Positions 1 to 7,524 of a stretch of DNA of 7,524 nucleotides are shown piece after piece; the first letter of the stretch is position 1; each line of letters opens with the position of its first letter. Location: positions 1-7,524 of the forward strand of contig CAIQCM010000023.1 of the NCBI GenBank assembly GCA_903870305.1. Reading direction: 5' to 3'. The position numbers and the translations under genes were made by a program. The stretch comes from an uncultured bacterium (lineage in GTDB: Bacteria; Patescibacteriota; Patescibacteriia; CAIQCM01). Below the pieces are notes generated by a model. That model ran no database searches, was not told the DNA's origin, and worked only from the letters and a program-made list of their open reading frames with translations.

Positions 1-354
1 CATTGCCGCGCCGAGATCGAGGTCGCTCCCGACGCTCGTGAATTCGTTTCCAAAGAGCTCGTCCGCATTCCGAAGAAATTTTTGGCCGGCCGCGATCCGG
101 AAGCGATCAAGCTGTATCGCGGCGCCGGGTGCACTCATTGCGCCATGAGCGGGTACATCGGCCGCATCGCCATTTGCGAGGTCATGATGGTGACCGACAA
201 TATGCGCAAGATAATCGAATCAGGATTCCCCAACGATGAGGCCAAGAAAGAATCCGTGACTCAAGAGATGCTCACCATCAAGCAGGACGGCATCTTGAAG
301 GCGCTTGACGGCTTCACCACGATCGAAGAAGTTATGCGCATCACAAGGGAATAA
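1..354 (+). CDS. pilB: PilB/GspE-family secretion ATPase, C-terminal end (5' partial)
   Basis: The reading frame is open from base 1, and 117 codons precede the TAA at 352-354. The Walker motifs lie upstream, outside the window. What remains is the distinctive C-terminal part of the hexameric ATPase that powers pilus extension (PilB) or type II secretion (GspE). It shows Cys2, then GCTHC (Cys44, Cys47), which look like the second half of the tetracysteine zinc site of this family. GYIGRIAICEV follows (about residues 51-61), and the gene ends with the family-typical TTIEEVMRITRE. The protein would act at the cytoplasmic face of the inner membrane. PilB is preferred over GspE because type IV pili are common in the suspected CPR host, but this fragment alone does not separate the two. 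No terminator is visible after the stop; a new promoter begins 13 bp later. Confidence 0.88.
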   Translation, partial: HCRAEIEVAPDAREFVSKELVRIPKKFLAGRDPEAIKLYRGAGCTHCAMSGYIGRIAICEVMMVTDNMRKIIESGFPNDEAKKESVTQEMLTIKQDGILKALDGFTTIEEVMRITRE

Positions 355-366
355 CGGCAGGTATCG

Positions 367-394
367 TTGACTCGCGCCCGCCAACGGGTATAAT
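367..394 (+). promoter_or_regulatory. Sigma70-type promoter for the membrane protein-mraY unit
   Basis: A -35 box TTGACT (367-372, 5 of 6 to consensus) is separated by 16 bp from a perfect -10 box TATAAT (389-394). It fills the gap after the pilB-like gene. Transcription would be expected to start near 400-403, and the next ATG is at 404, so the mRNA would have almost no leader. The 10 bases before the ATG are pyrimidine-rich (TTCCTTCTTC) and contain no Shine-Dalgarno sequence. Confidence 0.72.
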
Positions 395-403
395 TCCTTC
401 TTC

Positions 404-784
404 ATGGCTCTTCTGCTCAAAGACACGCTCAAACCGCTCGCGGTCGACAAGGCCGTTCGACGGCTTTCCGTCGGTTCGGTTCTTTTTAATTTGGCCGCTT
501 GGGCGATCCTTATCATTCGGCTTTTTCCGTCCATGAGAAGCGGGGAACCCATTGATCTTCATTACAACGTTTATCTTAACGTCGATAATGTCGGCCCGGC
601 CCCGTATGCCCTGGCGGGCGCGCTCGTCGGTGTGGCCGTCATTGTCATAAATTTTTGGATCGCCGCGCGCTCCTACGGTCCCAATCGTCAGAATACCTTA
701 GTGATCCTGGCCGTCACGGCCTTTTACGAATTTCTCATTCTCCTTTCCGCGCTTTTCATAATTCTTATAAACATGCAACGATAA
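404..784 (+). CDS. Small three-helix membrane protein of unknown function, coupled to mraY
   Basis: A 126-residue protein that I do not recognise as a named family. The sequence shows a basic, amphipathic start (about residues 1-20) and three hydrophobic stretches that should span the membrane: about 22-42 (FNLAAWAILIIRLF), 66-90 (ALVGVAVIVINFW) and 97-122 (FYEFLILLSALFIILI). Between the first two spans lies a polar loop, IDLHYNVYLNVDNVGP (about residues 50-65), which is probably the conserved part. It faintly resembles the 'P.H.n..G..d' loop of DUF1648-type membrane proteins, but that is only a resemblance. The ATG at 404 lies about 10 bp after a strong -10 box, which fixes the start well. 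The stop overlaps the mraY start by one base (TAATG), so translation is probably coupled and a role near the cell wall lipid cycle is possible but unproven. Confidence 0.8.
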   Translation: MALLLKDTLKPLAVDKAVRRLSVGSVLFNLAAWAILIIRLFPSMRSGEPIDLHYNVYLNVDNVGPAPYALAGALVGVAVIVINFWIAARSYGPNRQNTLVILAVTAFYEFLILLSALFIILINMQR

Positions 785-1821
785 TGGACGCCATTGTACT
801 TAAAATATTCATTCTCGCCGTCGTTTCTTTTGTCCTGTCATTCCTTTTGACCCCTTTCTGGTCCGGTTTTTTGTACCGTTATAAATTGGGGAAGAATATC
901 AGGGATGCGGCGAGCGCGCCGGTCATGGCCGCGCTTCACGCCAAAAAAGCCGGCACGCCGACGATGGGCGGCGTGCTTATTTGGGCGCCGGTCACATTGA
1001 TCGCGCTCGCGGCGGCGCTCGCGGCGGCGCTTGACCCGGCGCTCGGCCCGTTAAATTTTCTCTCCAGGAGCGGGACCTGGCTGCCGCTTTTTGCGCTTGT
1101 CGCCTCCGCGCTGGTCGGACTGGTCGACGATTATTGGAACATTAAGCGCATCGGTCCCAAGGGCGGCGGCTTGCGCATGCGCCATCGTTTGTTTTTGTAT
1201 GCAGCCATCGCCGCCGTCGGCGCCTGGTGGTTCTACGCCAAACTCGATTGGAGCATTGTGCACCTGCCTTTTGCCGGGAACCTCGACCTGCACTGGCTGT
1301 TCATCCCGTTCTTCATCCTTGTTATCGTCGCGACCTCGTTTTCGGTCAACGAAACCGACGGCCTTGATGGGTTGGCCGGCGGCGCGCTCGCCACCTCCTT
1401 CGCCGCTTACGGGGCGATCGCCTTTTACGCCGGCAAATACGATCTTGCGACCTTCTGCGCCGTGATCGTCGGCGCGCTTGTCTCGTTTCTGTGGTTCAAC
1501 GTCAATCCGGCGCGCTTCTTCATGGGGGACACCGGCGCGATGTCTTTGGGTGTCACGCTCGGGATCGTCGCTTTTTTGGTGAACCAGGTTTGGCTTCTTC
1601 TCATTATCGGCTTTGTTTTCGTCATTGAATCGCTTTCGGTCATCATTCAACAGGCCTCCAAAAAGATCCGCCATAAAAAAGTTTTTCTTTCCACGCCGCT
1701 CCACCACCATTTTGAGGCGCAGGGCTGGCCCGAGCAGAAGGTGGTCATGCGTTTTTGGATCATCGGCTTGATCGCGGCCGTTTGCGGCCTCGCGCTCGCG
1801 CTCTTGGATAAAACGTTATAA
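784..1821 (+). CDS. mraY: MraY, phospho-N-acetylmuramoyl-pentapeptide transferase
   Basis: An integral membrane enzyme that moves phospho-MurNAc-pentapeptide from UDP to undecaprenyl phosphate, making lipid I. At 345 residues it is slightly short for the family (E. coli about 360). The diagnostic motifs are in order: AKKAGTPTMGG near residues 50-60, the Mg-binding aspartates D115-D116 in LVDDYW, NETDGLDGLAGG at 189-200, GDTGAMSLG from G248 with the catalytic-type D249, and the MraY-specific HHHFE at 307-311, which excludes WecA-type relatives. Hydrophobic helices alternate with these cytoplasmic loops, as expected for ten spans. Two positions differ from common versions: N119 where many enzymes have Lys after DDYx, and NET for the usual NLT. 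I chose ATG 784 over the upstream in-frame ATG at 655, because that extension would only read through the preceding gene in another frame. No Shine-Dalgarno is present; initiation probably depends on the one-base overlap with the upstream stop. Confidence 0.95.
   Translation: MDAIVLKIFILAVVSFVLSFLLTPFWSGFLYRYKLGKNIRDAASAPVMAALHAKKAGTPTMGGVLIWAPVTLIALAAALAAALDPALGPLNFLSRSGTWLPLFALVASALVGLVDDYWNIKRIGPKGGGLRMRHRLFLYAAIAAVGAWWFYAKLDWSIVHLPFAGNLDLHWLFIPFFILVIVATSFSVNETDGLDGLAGGALATSFAAYGAIAFYAGKYDLATFCAVIVGALVSFLWFNVNPARFFMGDTGAMSLGVTLGIVAFLVNQVWLLLIIGFVFVIESLSVIIQQASKKIRHKKVFLSTPLHHHFEAQGWPEQKVVMRFWIIGLIAAVCGLALALLDKTL
1003..1031 (+). repeat. 12-bp tandem repeat inside mraY (about 2.4 copies)
   Basis: The unit GCGCTCGCGGCG occurs at 1003-1014 and 1015-1026, followed by GCGCT at 1027-1031. 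It is in frame and encodes alternating Ala/Leu (ALAAALAAAL) in a membrane helix, so it can change copy number without breaking the frame. It may be only a by-product of GC-rich codon choice. Confidence 0.6.
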
Positions 1822-1831
1822 AATTAAAAAC

Positions 1832-4189
1832 ATGTCTTCTAAAAAGACCAAAGAAAGCAAGGCGCCCAAACATCCCAAGACCCTGCCGCTCCTTTACTTT
1901 AAGGACATGGTCATGTTTCCGCGGCTTGAGGCGCCTTTTGCGATCGTCGAAGCCAAGTCGCGTCTGGCGGTGGAAGCCGCCTCTGCCGGCGATCGCCTTG
2001 TTTTTTGCGTGACCGCCAAAACAACCGCCAAAGATCCGGGCGCGAACGACCTTTACCGCGTCGGGACGGTCGCCAAACTCGTCGAGACCATGCGAGCCCC
2101 CGACGGATCGGTGCGCGCCTACTTGGCGGGGCAGGATCGCGCGCGCATCACCGCGTTTACGGCGAACGATCCGTTCTTCGAGGTTTCGTACGAGGTCTTT
2201 CCCGAACCCGAAGCGAAAAAGAACGAACGGGTCGAGGCGCTCATGTATTCGGCGGTCAATGAACTGAAGGCGGCGGTGGAGCTGGGCGCGGCCGTGCCCT
2301 TTGACTCGCTTCTTGGAATCATGAACATGACCGATGCTAACGAGCTCGCCGGTTTGATCGCGACAAACGTCGATCTTGCGGGCGCCGAGCGTCAGGATAT
2401 CCTCGAAGCGGCTTCGGCCGAAGAAAAATTGAAATTGACCGTTGCGGCCTTGGGACGGCAGATCAAGGTTCTCAAGGTGGCGCAAAAAATAGAAGAGGAA
2501 TCGGGCAAGGAAATGGGAAAAATGGAAAAAGAAATGGTGCTCCGTGAGCAATTGAAAACGATCGAAAAAGAATTGGGCGGCGTTTCCGGAACCTCCGAGG
2601 CCGAAGAGCTGAAAAAGAAAATTGAAAAAGCCGGCATGCCGCCCGCGGTAAAGGAGGCGGCGCTCAAAGAACTGGCGCGTCTTTCGACCATGCCGAGCTT
2701 TTCGCCCGAGATCATGTATATTCGCACCTACCTCGATTGGCTTTTGGAAATTCCGTGGAATAAAAAAGATCCCGCTCCGGTCGACGTTAAAAAAGCGCAA
2801 AAAATTTTGGACGAAGATCATTACGGTTTGGAAAAGGTCAAAGAGCGAATTTTGGAATTCCTTTCGGTGCAAAAATTGACGGGCTCGGTGCGCGGCCCGA
2901 TCCTTTGTTTTGCCGGACCGCCGGGCACGGGCAAAACCTCGATCGGCAAGTCGATCGCCCGCTCGCTGGGGCGCAAGTTCGTGCGGATATCATTGGGCGG
3001 CGTGCGCGATGAAGCGGAAATTCGCGGCTTTCGACGCACTTACGTTGGTGCGCTCCCTGGGCGCATTATCCAAGCTCTGTGCACGGCCGGCACGAAAAAT
3101 CCGGTCTTTATGTTGGACGAGATCGACAAGTTGGGCTATGACGCCTTTCGCGGCGATCCGTCGTCGGCGCTTCTTGAGGCGTTGGACCCGGAGCAGAACC
3201 ATGCTTTCAGCGACCACTATGTCGAAGCGCCCGTCGACCTCTCCGATGTCATGTTCATCACCACCGCCAATCTGCTCGACCCCGTGCCGCCGGCCTTGCG
3301 CGACCGCATGGAAGTGATCGAATTCCCCGGCTACACCGAAGACGAGAAGTTCCATATCGCTAAAAAATATTTGGTGCCGAAAGAACTTGAAGCAAACGGT
3401 TTGAACAAAAAACCCGTGACGATTTCCGACGAGGCCTTGCATGAGATCATCAATTCATATACGCGCGAAGCCGGCGTGCGCAATCTGGAGCGCGAGATAG
3501 GGACCGTTTGCCGCAAAGCGGCGCGTTCCTATGCCGAAGACGGAATAATGCAAAAGAACATCGCCGCACGCGACCTCAAGACAATGCTTGGCGCCGCTCA
3601 CTACCATCCGACCATGGCGGAAAAGAAAGACGAGATCGGCGTGGTGACGGGGCTGGCGTGGACGGAAGCCGGCGGCGAAATTCTGCCGATCGAGGTCAAC
3701 AAGATGCCGGGCGTTGGAAAGCTGATCCTCACCGGGAACCTCGGACAAGTCATGCAAGAATCGGCGCAGGCGGCTTTTTCATACGCTCGCGCGCTCGCCG
3801 CGCGCCTCAAGACCAAAGATCAATTTTATAAAAATTCCGATATTCATATCCATGTGCCGCAAGGCGCCATTCCCAAAGACGGTCCGTCGGCCGGGGTCGC
3901 CATGGCCACTGCGTTGGTTTCCGTGATCACAGGGATCCCGGTGCGCCGCGGCGTGGCCATGACCGGCGAAGTGACGTTGCGCGGAAATGCGCTTGAGATC
4001 GGCGGGGTCAAGGAAAAAGTGCTGGCCGCGCATCGTTCGGGGGTGAAGACCGTGATCCTGCCAAAAGACAATGAGAAGGATCTGGAAGACGTGCCAAAGA
4101 ATGTTCGCGATTCAATGCGCTTTGTTTTTGCCGAGACGATGAATGAGGTGTTGAAAGCGGCTCTGGTCAAACCCCTTAAGAACGTTTAA
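1832..4189 (+). CDS. lon: Lon, ATP-dependent serine protease (LonA type)
   Basis: A full-length 785-residue LonA protease of the cytosol, which unfolds and degrades damaged and regulatory proteins. Domains in order: N-terminal substrate domain (about 17-205, starting LPLLYFKDMVMFP); a charged helical/coiled-coil region (about 205-280, with VLREQLKTIEKELG); the AAA+ module with Walker A GPPGTGKT (362-369, K368) and Walker B PVFMLDEIDK (424-433, D429/E430); and the C-terminal protease domain with catalytic Ser686 in PKDGPSAG and Lys729 in GGVKEKV. The spacing of the Ser-Lys dyad (43 residues) equals that recalled for E. coli. There is no membrane insertion of the archaeal LonB kind. The ATG at 1832 lies 10 bp after mraY, with an A/T-rich run and no Shine-Dalgarno before it. 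TATAAAAT at 1817-1824 could be a -10 box of a private promoter, but no convincing -35 accompanies it. The stop codon is embedded in the repeat structure downstream. Confidence 0.97.
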   Translation: MSSKKTKESKAPKHPKTLPLLYFKDMVMFPRLEAPFAIVEAKSRLAVEAASAGDRLVFCVTAKTTAKDPGANDLYRVGTVAKLVETMRAPDGSVRAYLAGQDRARITAFTANDPFFEVSYEVFPEPEAKKNERVEALMYSAVNELKAAVELGAAVPFDSLLGIMNMTDANELAGLIATNVDLAGAERQDILEAASAEEKLKLTVAALGRQIKVLKVAQKIEEESGKEMGKMEKEMVLREQLKTIEKELGGVSGTSEAEELKKKIEKAGMPPAVKEAALKELARLSTMPSFSPEIMYIRTYLDWLLEIPWNKKDPAPVDVKKAQKILDEDHYGLEKVKERILEFLSVQKLTGSVRGPILCFAGPPGTGKTSIGKSIARSLGRKFVRISLGGVRDEAEIRGFRRTYVGALPGRIIQALCTAGTKNPVFMLDEIDKLGYDAFRGDPSSALLEALDPEQNHAFSDHYVEAPVDLSDVMFITTANLLDPVPPALRDRMEVIEFPGYTEDEKFHIAKKYLVPKELEANGLNKKPVTISDEALHEIINSYTREAGVRNLEREIGTVCRKAARSYAEDGIMQKNIAARDLKTMLGAAHYHPTMAEKKDEIGVVTGLAWTEAGGEILPIEVNKMPGVGKLILTGNLGQVMQESAQAAFSYARALAARLKTKDQFYKNSDIHIHVPQGAIPKDGPSAGVAMATALVSVITGIPVRRGVAMTGEVTLRGNALEIGGVKEKVLAAHRSGVKTVILPKDNEKDLEDVPKNVRDSMRFVFAETMNEVLKAALVKPLKNV

Positions 4190-4279
4190 TATCTAATATC
4201 TAACAACTAATATCTAATCCGTTAGACCTATGCGTCCTCGGTGTCGGATTAGACATTAGATATTAGACATTAGATATTT
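4187..4279. repeat. Inverted structure made of 7-bp units between lon and murB
   Basis: Five left-hand heptamers (4187-4221: TAATATC, TAATATC, TAACAAC, TAATATC, TAATCCG) face five right-hand ones (4245-4279: CGGATTA, GACATTA, GATATTA, GACATTA, GATATTT). Bases 4188-4221 and 4245-4278 are complementary at 30 of 34 positions, around a 23-base GC-richer loop (4222-4244). Mismatches are 4198/4268, 4204/4262, 4206/4260 and 4212/4254. The TAA of lon is the first three bases of unit 1, and murB starts 7 bp after the last unit. The structure fills essentially the whole intergenic gap. The A/T-rich stem and a T-run of only four make it a poor match to a standard intrinsic terminator. Its role is unknown: mRNA end protection, a weak terminator, or a dispersed repeat element are all possible. 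Confidence 0.85.
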
Positions 4280-4285
4280 TGTTGC

Positions 4286-5248
4286 ATGAAAATACTTGAA
4301 TTGTTTGGTGATCGGGTCAAAAAAGGGGAATTGCTAAAAAATCATACCACCTACAGGATCGGCGGCCCCGCCGATCTTTATTTGGAAGTTAAGAATGTCG
4401 CAGAAGCGGCAAAGGCGGTCAAAGGCGCAAAAGAGGACGGCCTTCCGGTTTTTGTCTTGGGCGGCGGCAGCAATATTTTGGTCGCCGATGCCGGCGTCCG
4501 CGGCTTGGTCATTGTTTACGGCGGCCGCGAGGTCAAGGTCGAAGGCAATCGTCTCATCGCCGATGCCGGTGCGATAACGTTTTTGGCCGTCAAAATGTCG
4601 ACCGAAGCGGGGCTCACCGGGCTTGAGTGGGCCGCCGGGATCCCGGGCACGGTGGGCGGCGCGATCCGCGGCAACGCCGGCGCTTACGGCGGCGAGATGA
4701 AAGATCGCATCGATACGGTGCAAGCGGTCAATCTGGAAACAGGGGACTCGGCGACATTTAACCGCCCGTCATGCTTGTTCGGATATCGAGACAGCGTTTT
4801 CAAACATGCTCCGTGGTTTATCGTACGAGCCGCATTTGCGCTTGCGCCGGGCGACCGCGACGAACTGGTCGCCAAGACCGTCGACCTGGTCGCAAAACGC
4901 CGCGCCAAATTGCCGCTTGAATACGGCAGCGCCGGATCGGTCTTTAAAAGTTTCTTTTTCAACGATCTCTCCGAACTTTCTGAGGGTCTTAGAAAGTCCC
5001 TGCCTTCCAAGTATGCCGAAAGCAATCGTATCCCGGCGGGGTTCTTTATGGAGCTTGCAGGCCTTAAGGGTAAGTGCCTCGGTGGTGCGATGATCTCGGA
5101 ACAGCATGGAAATTTCTTTGTTAATTCCGGCTCAGCCACCGCCGCCGAAGTGCGCGAACTCATTGATTATGCTAAAATGAAAGTTAAGGAAGATTTCAAC
5201 GTCTCATTAGAAGAAGAGATCCAATATGTCGGATTTGAAAAGGTCTAA
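4286..5248 (+). CDS. murB: MurB, UDP-N-acetylenolpyruvoylglucosamine reductase (type II)
   Basis: A cytosolic FAD enzyme that uses NADPH to reduce UDP-GlcNAc-enolpyruvate to UDP-MurNAc, the second committed step to peptidoglycan. The 320 residues show the FAD-domain motifs TTYRIGGPADL (from T21), VLGGGSNILVADAGVRG (57-73) and GLEWAAGIPGTVGGAIRGNAGAYGG (112-136). Then come YRDS with Arg168, the proton-donor Ser218 in GSAGSVFK, and the C-terminal Glu311 in LEEEIQYVG, matching the family's Arg/Ser/Glu active site. The E. coli-type tyrosine loop (a YGDL segment) is absent between YRDS and the serine motif, placing it in type II, as in S. aureus. After GSVFK the usual N-P is replaced by S-F-F-F. 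The ATG at 4286 begins a normal N terminus; no Shine-Dalgarno precedes it. It follows lon across the heptamer hairpin and precedes hpf by 18 bp. Confidence 0.95.
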   Translation: MKILELFGDRVKKGELLKNHTTYRIGGPADLYLEVKNVAEAAKAVKGAKEDGLPVFVLGGGSNILVADAGVRGLVIVYGGREVKVEGNRLIADAGAITFLAVKMSTEAGLTGLEWAAGIPGTVGGAIRGNAGAYGGEMKDRIDTVQAVNLETGDSATFNRPSCLFGYRDSVFKHAPWFIVRAAFALAPGDRDELVAKTVDLVAKRRAKLPLEYGSAGSVFKSFFFNDLSELSEGLRKSLPSKYAESNRIPAGFFMELAGLKGKCLGGAMISEQHGNFFVNSGSATAAEVRELIDYAKMKVKEDFNVSLEEEIQYVGFEKV

Positions 5249-5266
5249 CGATTAACAATTGATACT

Positions 5267-5638
5267 ATGCTTAAAATTGATATACGCGGCGAGGAAATGC
5301 AGTTGACTGAGGCGATCGAGGATGCGATCCAAAAAAAATTAGGAGCGCTTGATAAATACATGGAAACGGTGAGCGACCCCAAGACCCTCAGGGTCAACGT
5401 CGGAAAGCTTGGCGATCACCACAAAAAGGGCGATATCTTCAAAGCCGAAGCGGATCTGCTTATTCCCGGACATAAGATCCATGCTGAGATCCATGCCGAA
5501 GAACTGTACGCCGCTATCGATCAGTTGAAGGACGAGTTAAAAGTCCGTCTCGTTAAACTTGTTAACACGACCACCGACCATCACCGCGACGGCGCCCGCG
5601 AGGCCAAAGAACAGGGGACTGAGTCGGAATTGGTTTAA
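5267..5638 (+). CDS. hpf: Ribosome hibernation-promoting factor HPF/RaiA, short form
   Basis: A 123-residue protein with the S30AE/YfiA beta-alpha-beta-beta-beta-alpha fold. The first strand is LKIDIRGEEM, the first helix covers about residues 13-34 (TEAIEDAIQKKLGALDKYM), three strands follow, and the second helix contains the family-typical LYAAIDQLKDELKVRL (about 85-100). Members of the family bind the decoding centre of the 30S subunit and hold ribosomes inactive in starvation or stationary phase. The protein ends with a short polar tail (DHHRDGAREAKEQGTESELV) and lacks the extra C-terminal dimerisation domain of long HPF, so any ribosome dimerisation would need another factor. The start at 5267 is required to include strand 1; the next ATG (5297) would remove it. 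It is probably cotranscribed with murB (18-bp gap) and closed off by the hairpin at 5649-5685. Whether it behaves like HPF or RaiA cannot be decided from sequence. Confidence 0.92.
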   Translation: MLKIDIRGEEMQLTEAIEDAIQKKLGALDKYMETVSDPKTLRVNVGKLGDHHKKGDIFKAEADLLIPGHKIHAEIHAEELYAAIDQLKDELKVRLVKLVNTTTDHHRDGAREAKEQGTESELV

Positions 5639-5641
5639 ACA

Positions 5642-5670
5642 TTGATAAAAAACCCGTTTTCGCGTACAAT
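5642..5670 (+). promoter_or_regulatory. secA promoter overlapping the hpf terminator
   Basis: TTGATA (5642-5647, 5 of 6 to TTGACA) and TACAAT (5665-5670, 5 of 6 to TATAAT) are exactly 17 bp apart. The -10 box is the loop of the terminator hairpin and the spacer is its left arm. The expected start at about 5676-5678 coincides with the first bases of the right arm, so secA mRNA would carry only half of the stem and could not form it. That leaves a leader of about 20 bases without a Shine-Dalgarno before ATG 5697. Confidence 0.68.
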
Positions 5671-5690
5671 CGTGGAACGGGTTTTATATT
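5649..5690 (+). terminator. Intrinsic terminator after hpf
   Basis: Perfect 10-bp arms AAAACCCGTT (5649-5658) and AACGGGTTTT (5676-5685) are followed by ATATT. Inside them, CGCG (5661-5664) can pair with CGTG (5671-5674, one G-U), leaving the six-base loop TACAAT. An A-run upstream of the stem (5647-5652) means the reverse strand also reads as stem plus T-run. The hairpin begins 10 bp after the hpf stop, a normal place for a terminator. Confidence 0.78.
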
Positions 5691-5696
5691 ACATTT

Positions 5697-7524
<1,828 letters not shown>

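Noticed and set aside
377..388. Small CCCG-CCAA-CGGG hairpin after the pilB-like gene
   Set aside because: Only four base pairs, with no T-run; it lies in the promoter spacer and is probably chance.
655..783. N-terminal extension of mraY from an upstream in-frame ATG
   Set aside because: The extra 43 residues overlap the membrane protein gene in another frame and are Arg/Ser/His-rich, unlike MraY N termini; ATG 784 gives the usual start.
1051..1710. Minus-strand open frame (219 codons) opposite mraY
   Set aside because: It is a highly charged, low-complexity translation opposite MraY catalytic motifs, with no motif or start signal of its own.
1796..1824. A dedicated lon promoter
   Set aside because: TATAAAAT could serve as a -10 box, but the bases 16-18 bp upstream are GC-rich with no -35-like hexamer; TTGGAT at 1804-1809 is too close. 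Cotranscription with mraY is as likely.
1760..2872. Long minus-strand open frame (370 codons) opposite mraY end and lon start
   Set aside because: It is antisense to the well-supported lon reading frame; its translation is rich in Phe, Arg, His and Gly without any family motif, as expected from the complement of Lys/Glu-rich GC-biased codons.
4187..4279. CRISPR array or standard intrinsic terminator
   Set aside because: The units are 7 bp with no spacers and run in two opposite orientations, so it is not CRISPR. The stem is A/T-rich and followed by only four T, so a standard terminator is not supported.

Overview
The window is a gene-dense, all plus-strand stretch of a bacterial chromosome, GC-leaning by eye with AT-rich intergenic gaps. 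It carries housekeeping genes rather than a mobile or defence region. The best guess for the host is a Patescibacteria/CPR lineage (Parcubacteria-like). Pointers are the compact genes, a short MraY with the signature VNETDGLDGLAGG, a type II MurB, a SecA with an extra segment in its first nucleotide-binding domain, and the order pilB - small membrane protein - mraY - lon - murB - hpf - secA. The taxonomic call is inference and was not checked by any search.

Layout: the 3' end of a type IV pilus/type II secretion ATPase gene (1-354) is followed by a near-consensus sigma70-type promoter in a 49-bp gap. That promoter drives a three-helix membrane protein of unknown function (404-784), whose stop codon overlaps the mraY start (784-1821). 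lon follows after 10 bp (1832-4189). The lon-murB gap is almost entirely a 93-bp inverted structure built of 7-bp units (4187-4279), and the lon stop codon is part of its first unit. murB (4286-5248) and a short-form hibernation factor hpf (5267-5638) lie 18 bp apart. A 58-bp gap then holds a terminator hairpin with a good promoter threaded through it, and secA (5697 to beyond 7524) runs off the right edge. secA has no stop codon in the window.

Functionally, MraY and MurB serve peptidoglycan precursor synthesis, Lon does ATP-dependent protein turnover, HPF silences ribosomes in poor growth conditions, and SecA and PilB are envelope ATPases for export and pilus extension. hpf directly upstream of secA is an arrangement also known from Bacillus and relatives.

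No new defence or mobile system is visible. The items worth a second look are small: (1) a promoter whose -10 box sits in the terminator loop between hpf and secA; (2) a 43-bp near-perfect palindrome inserted in frame inside secA, in an extra low-complexity segment; (3) the heptamer-built hairpin between lon and murB, whose mismatches are mostly rescued as G-U pairs on the minus strand; (4) lack of Shine-Dalgarno sequences before all six visible starts, with at least one promoter placed for a leaderless mRNA; and (5) the unidentified membrane protein coupled to mraY.
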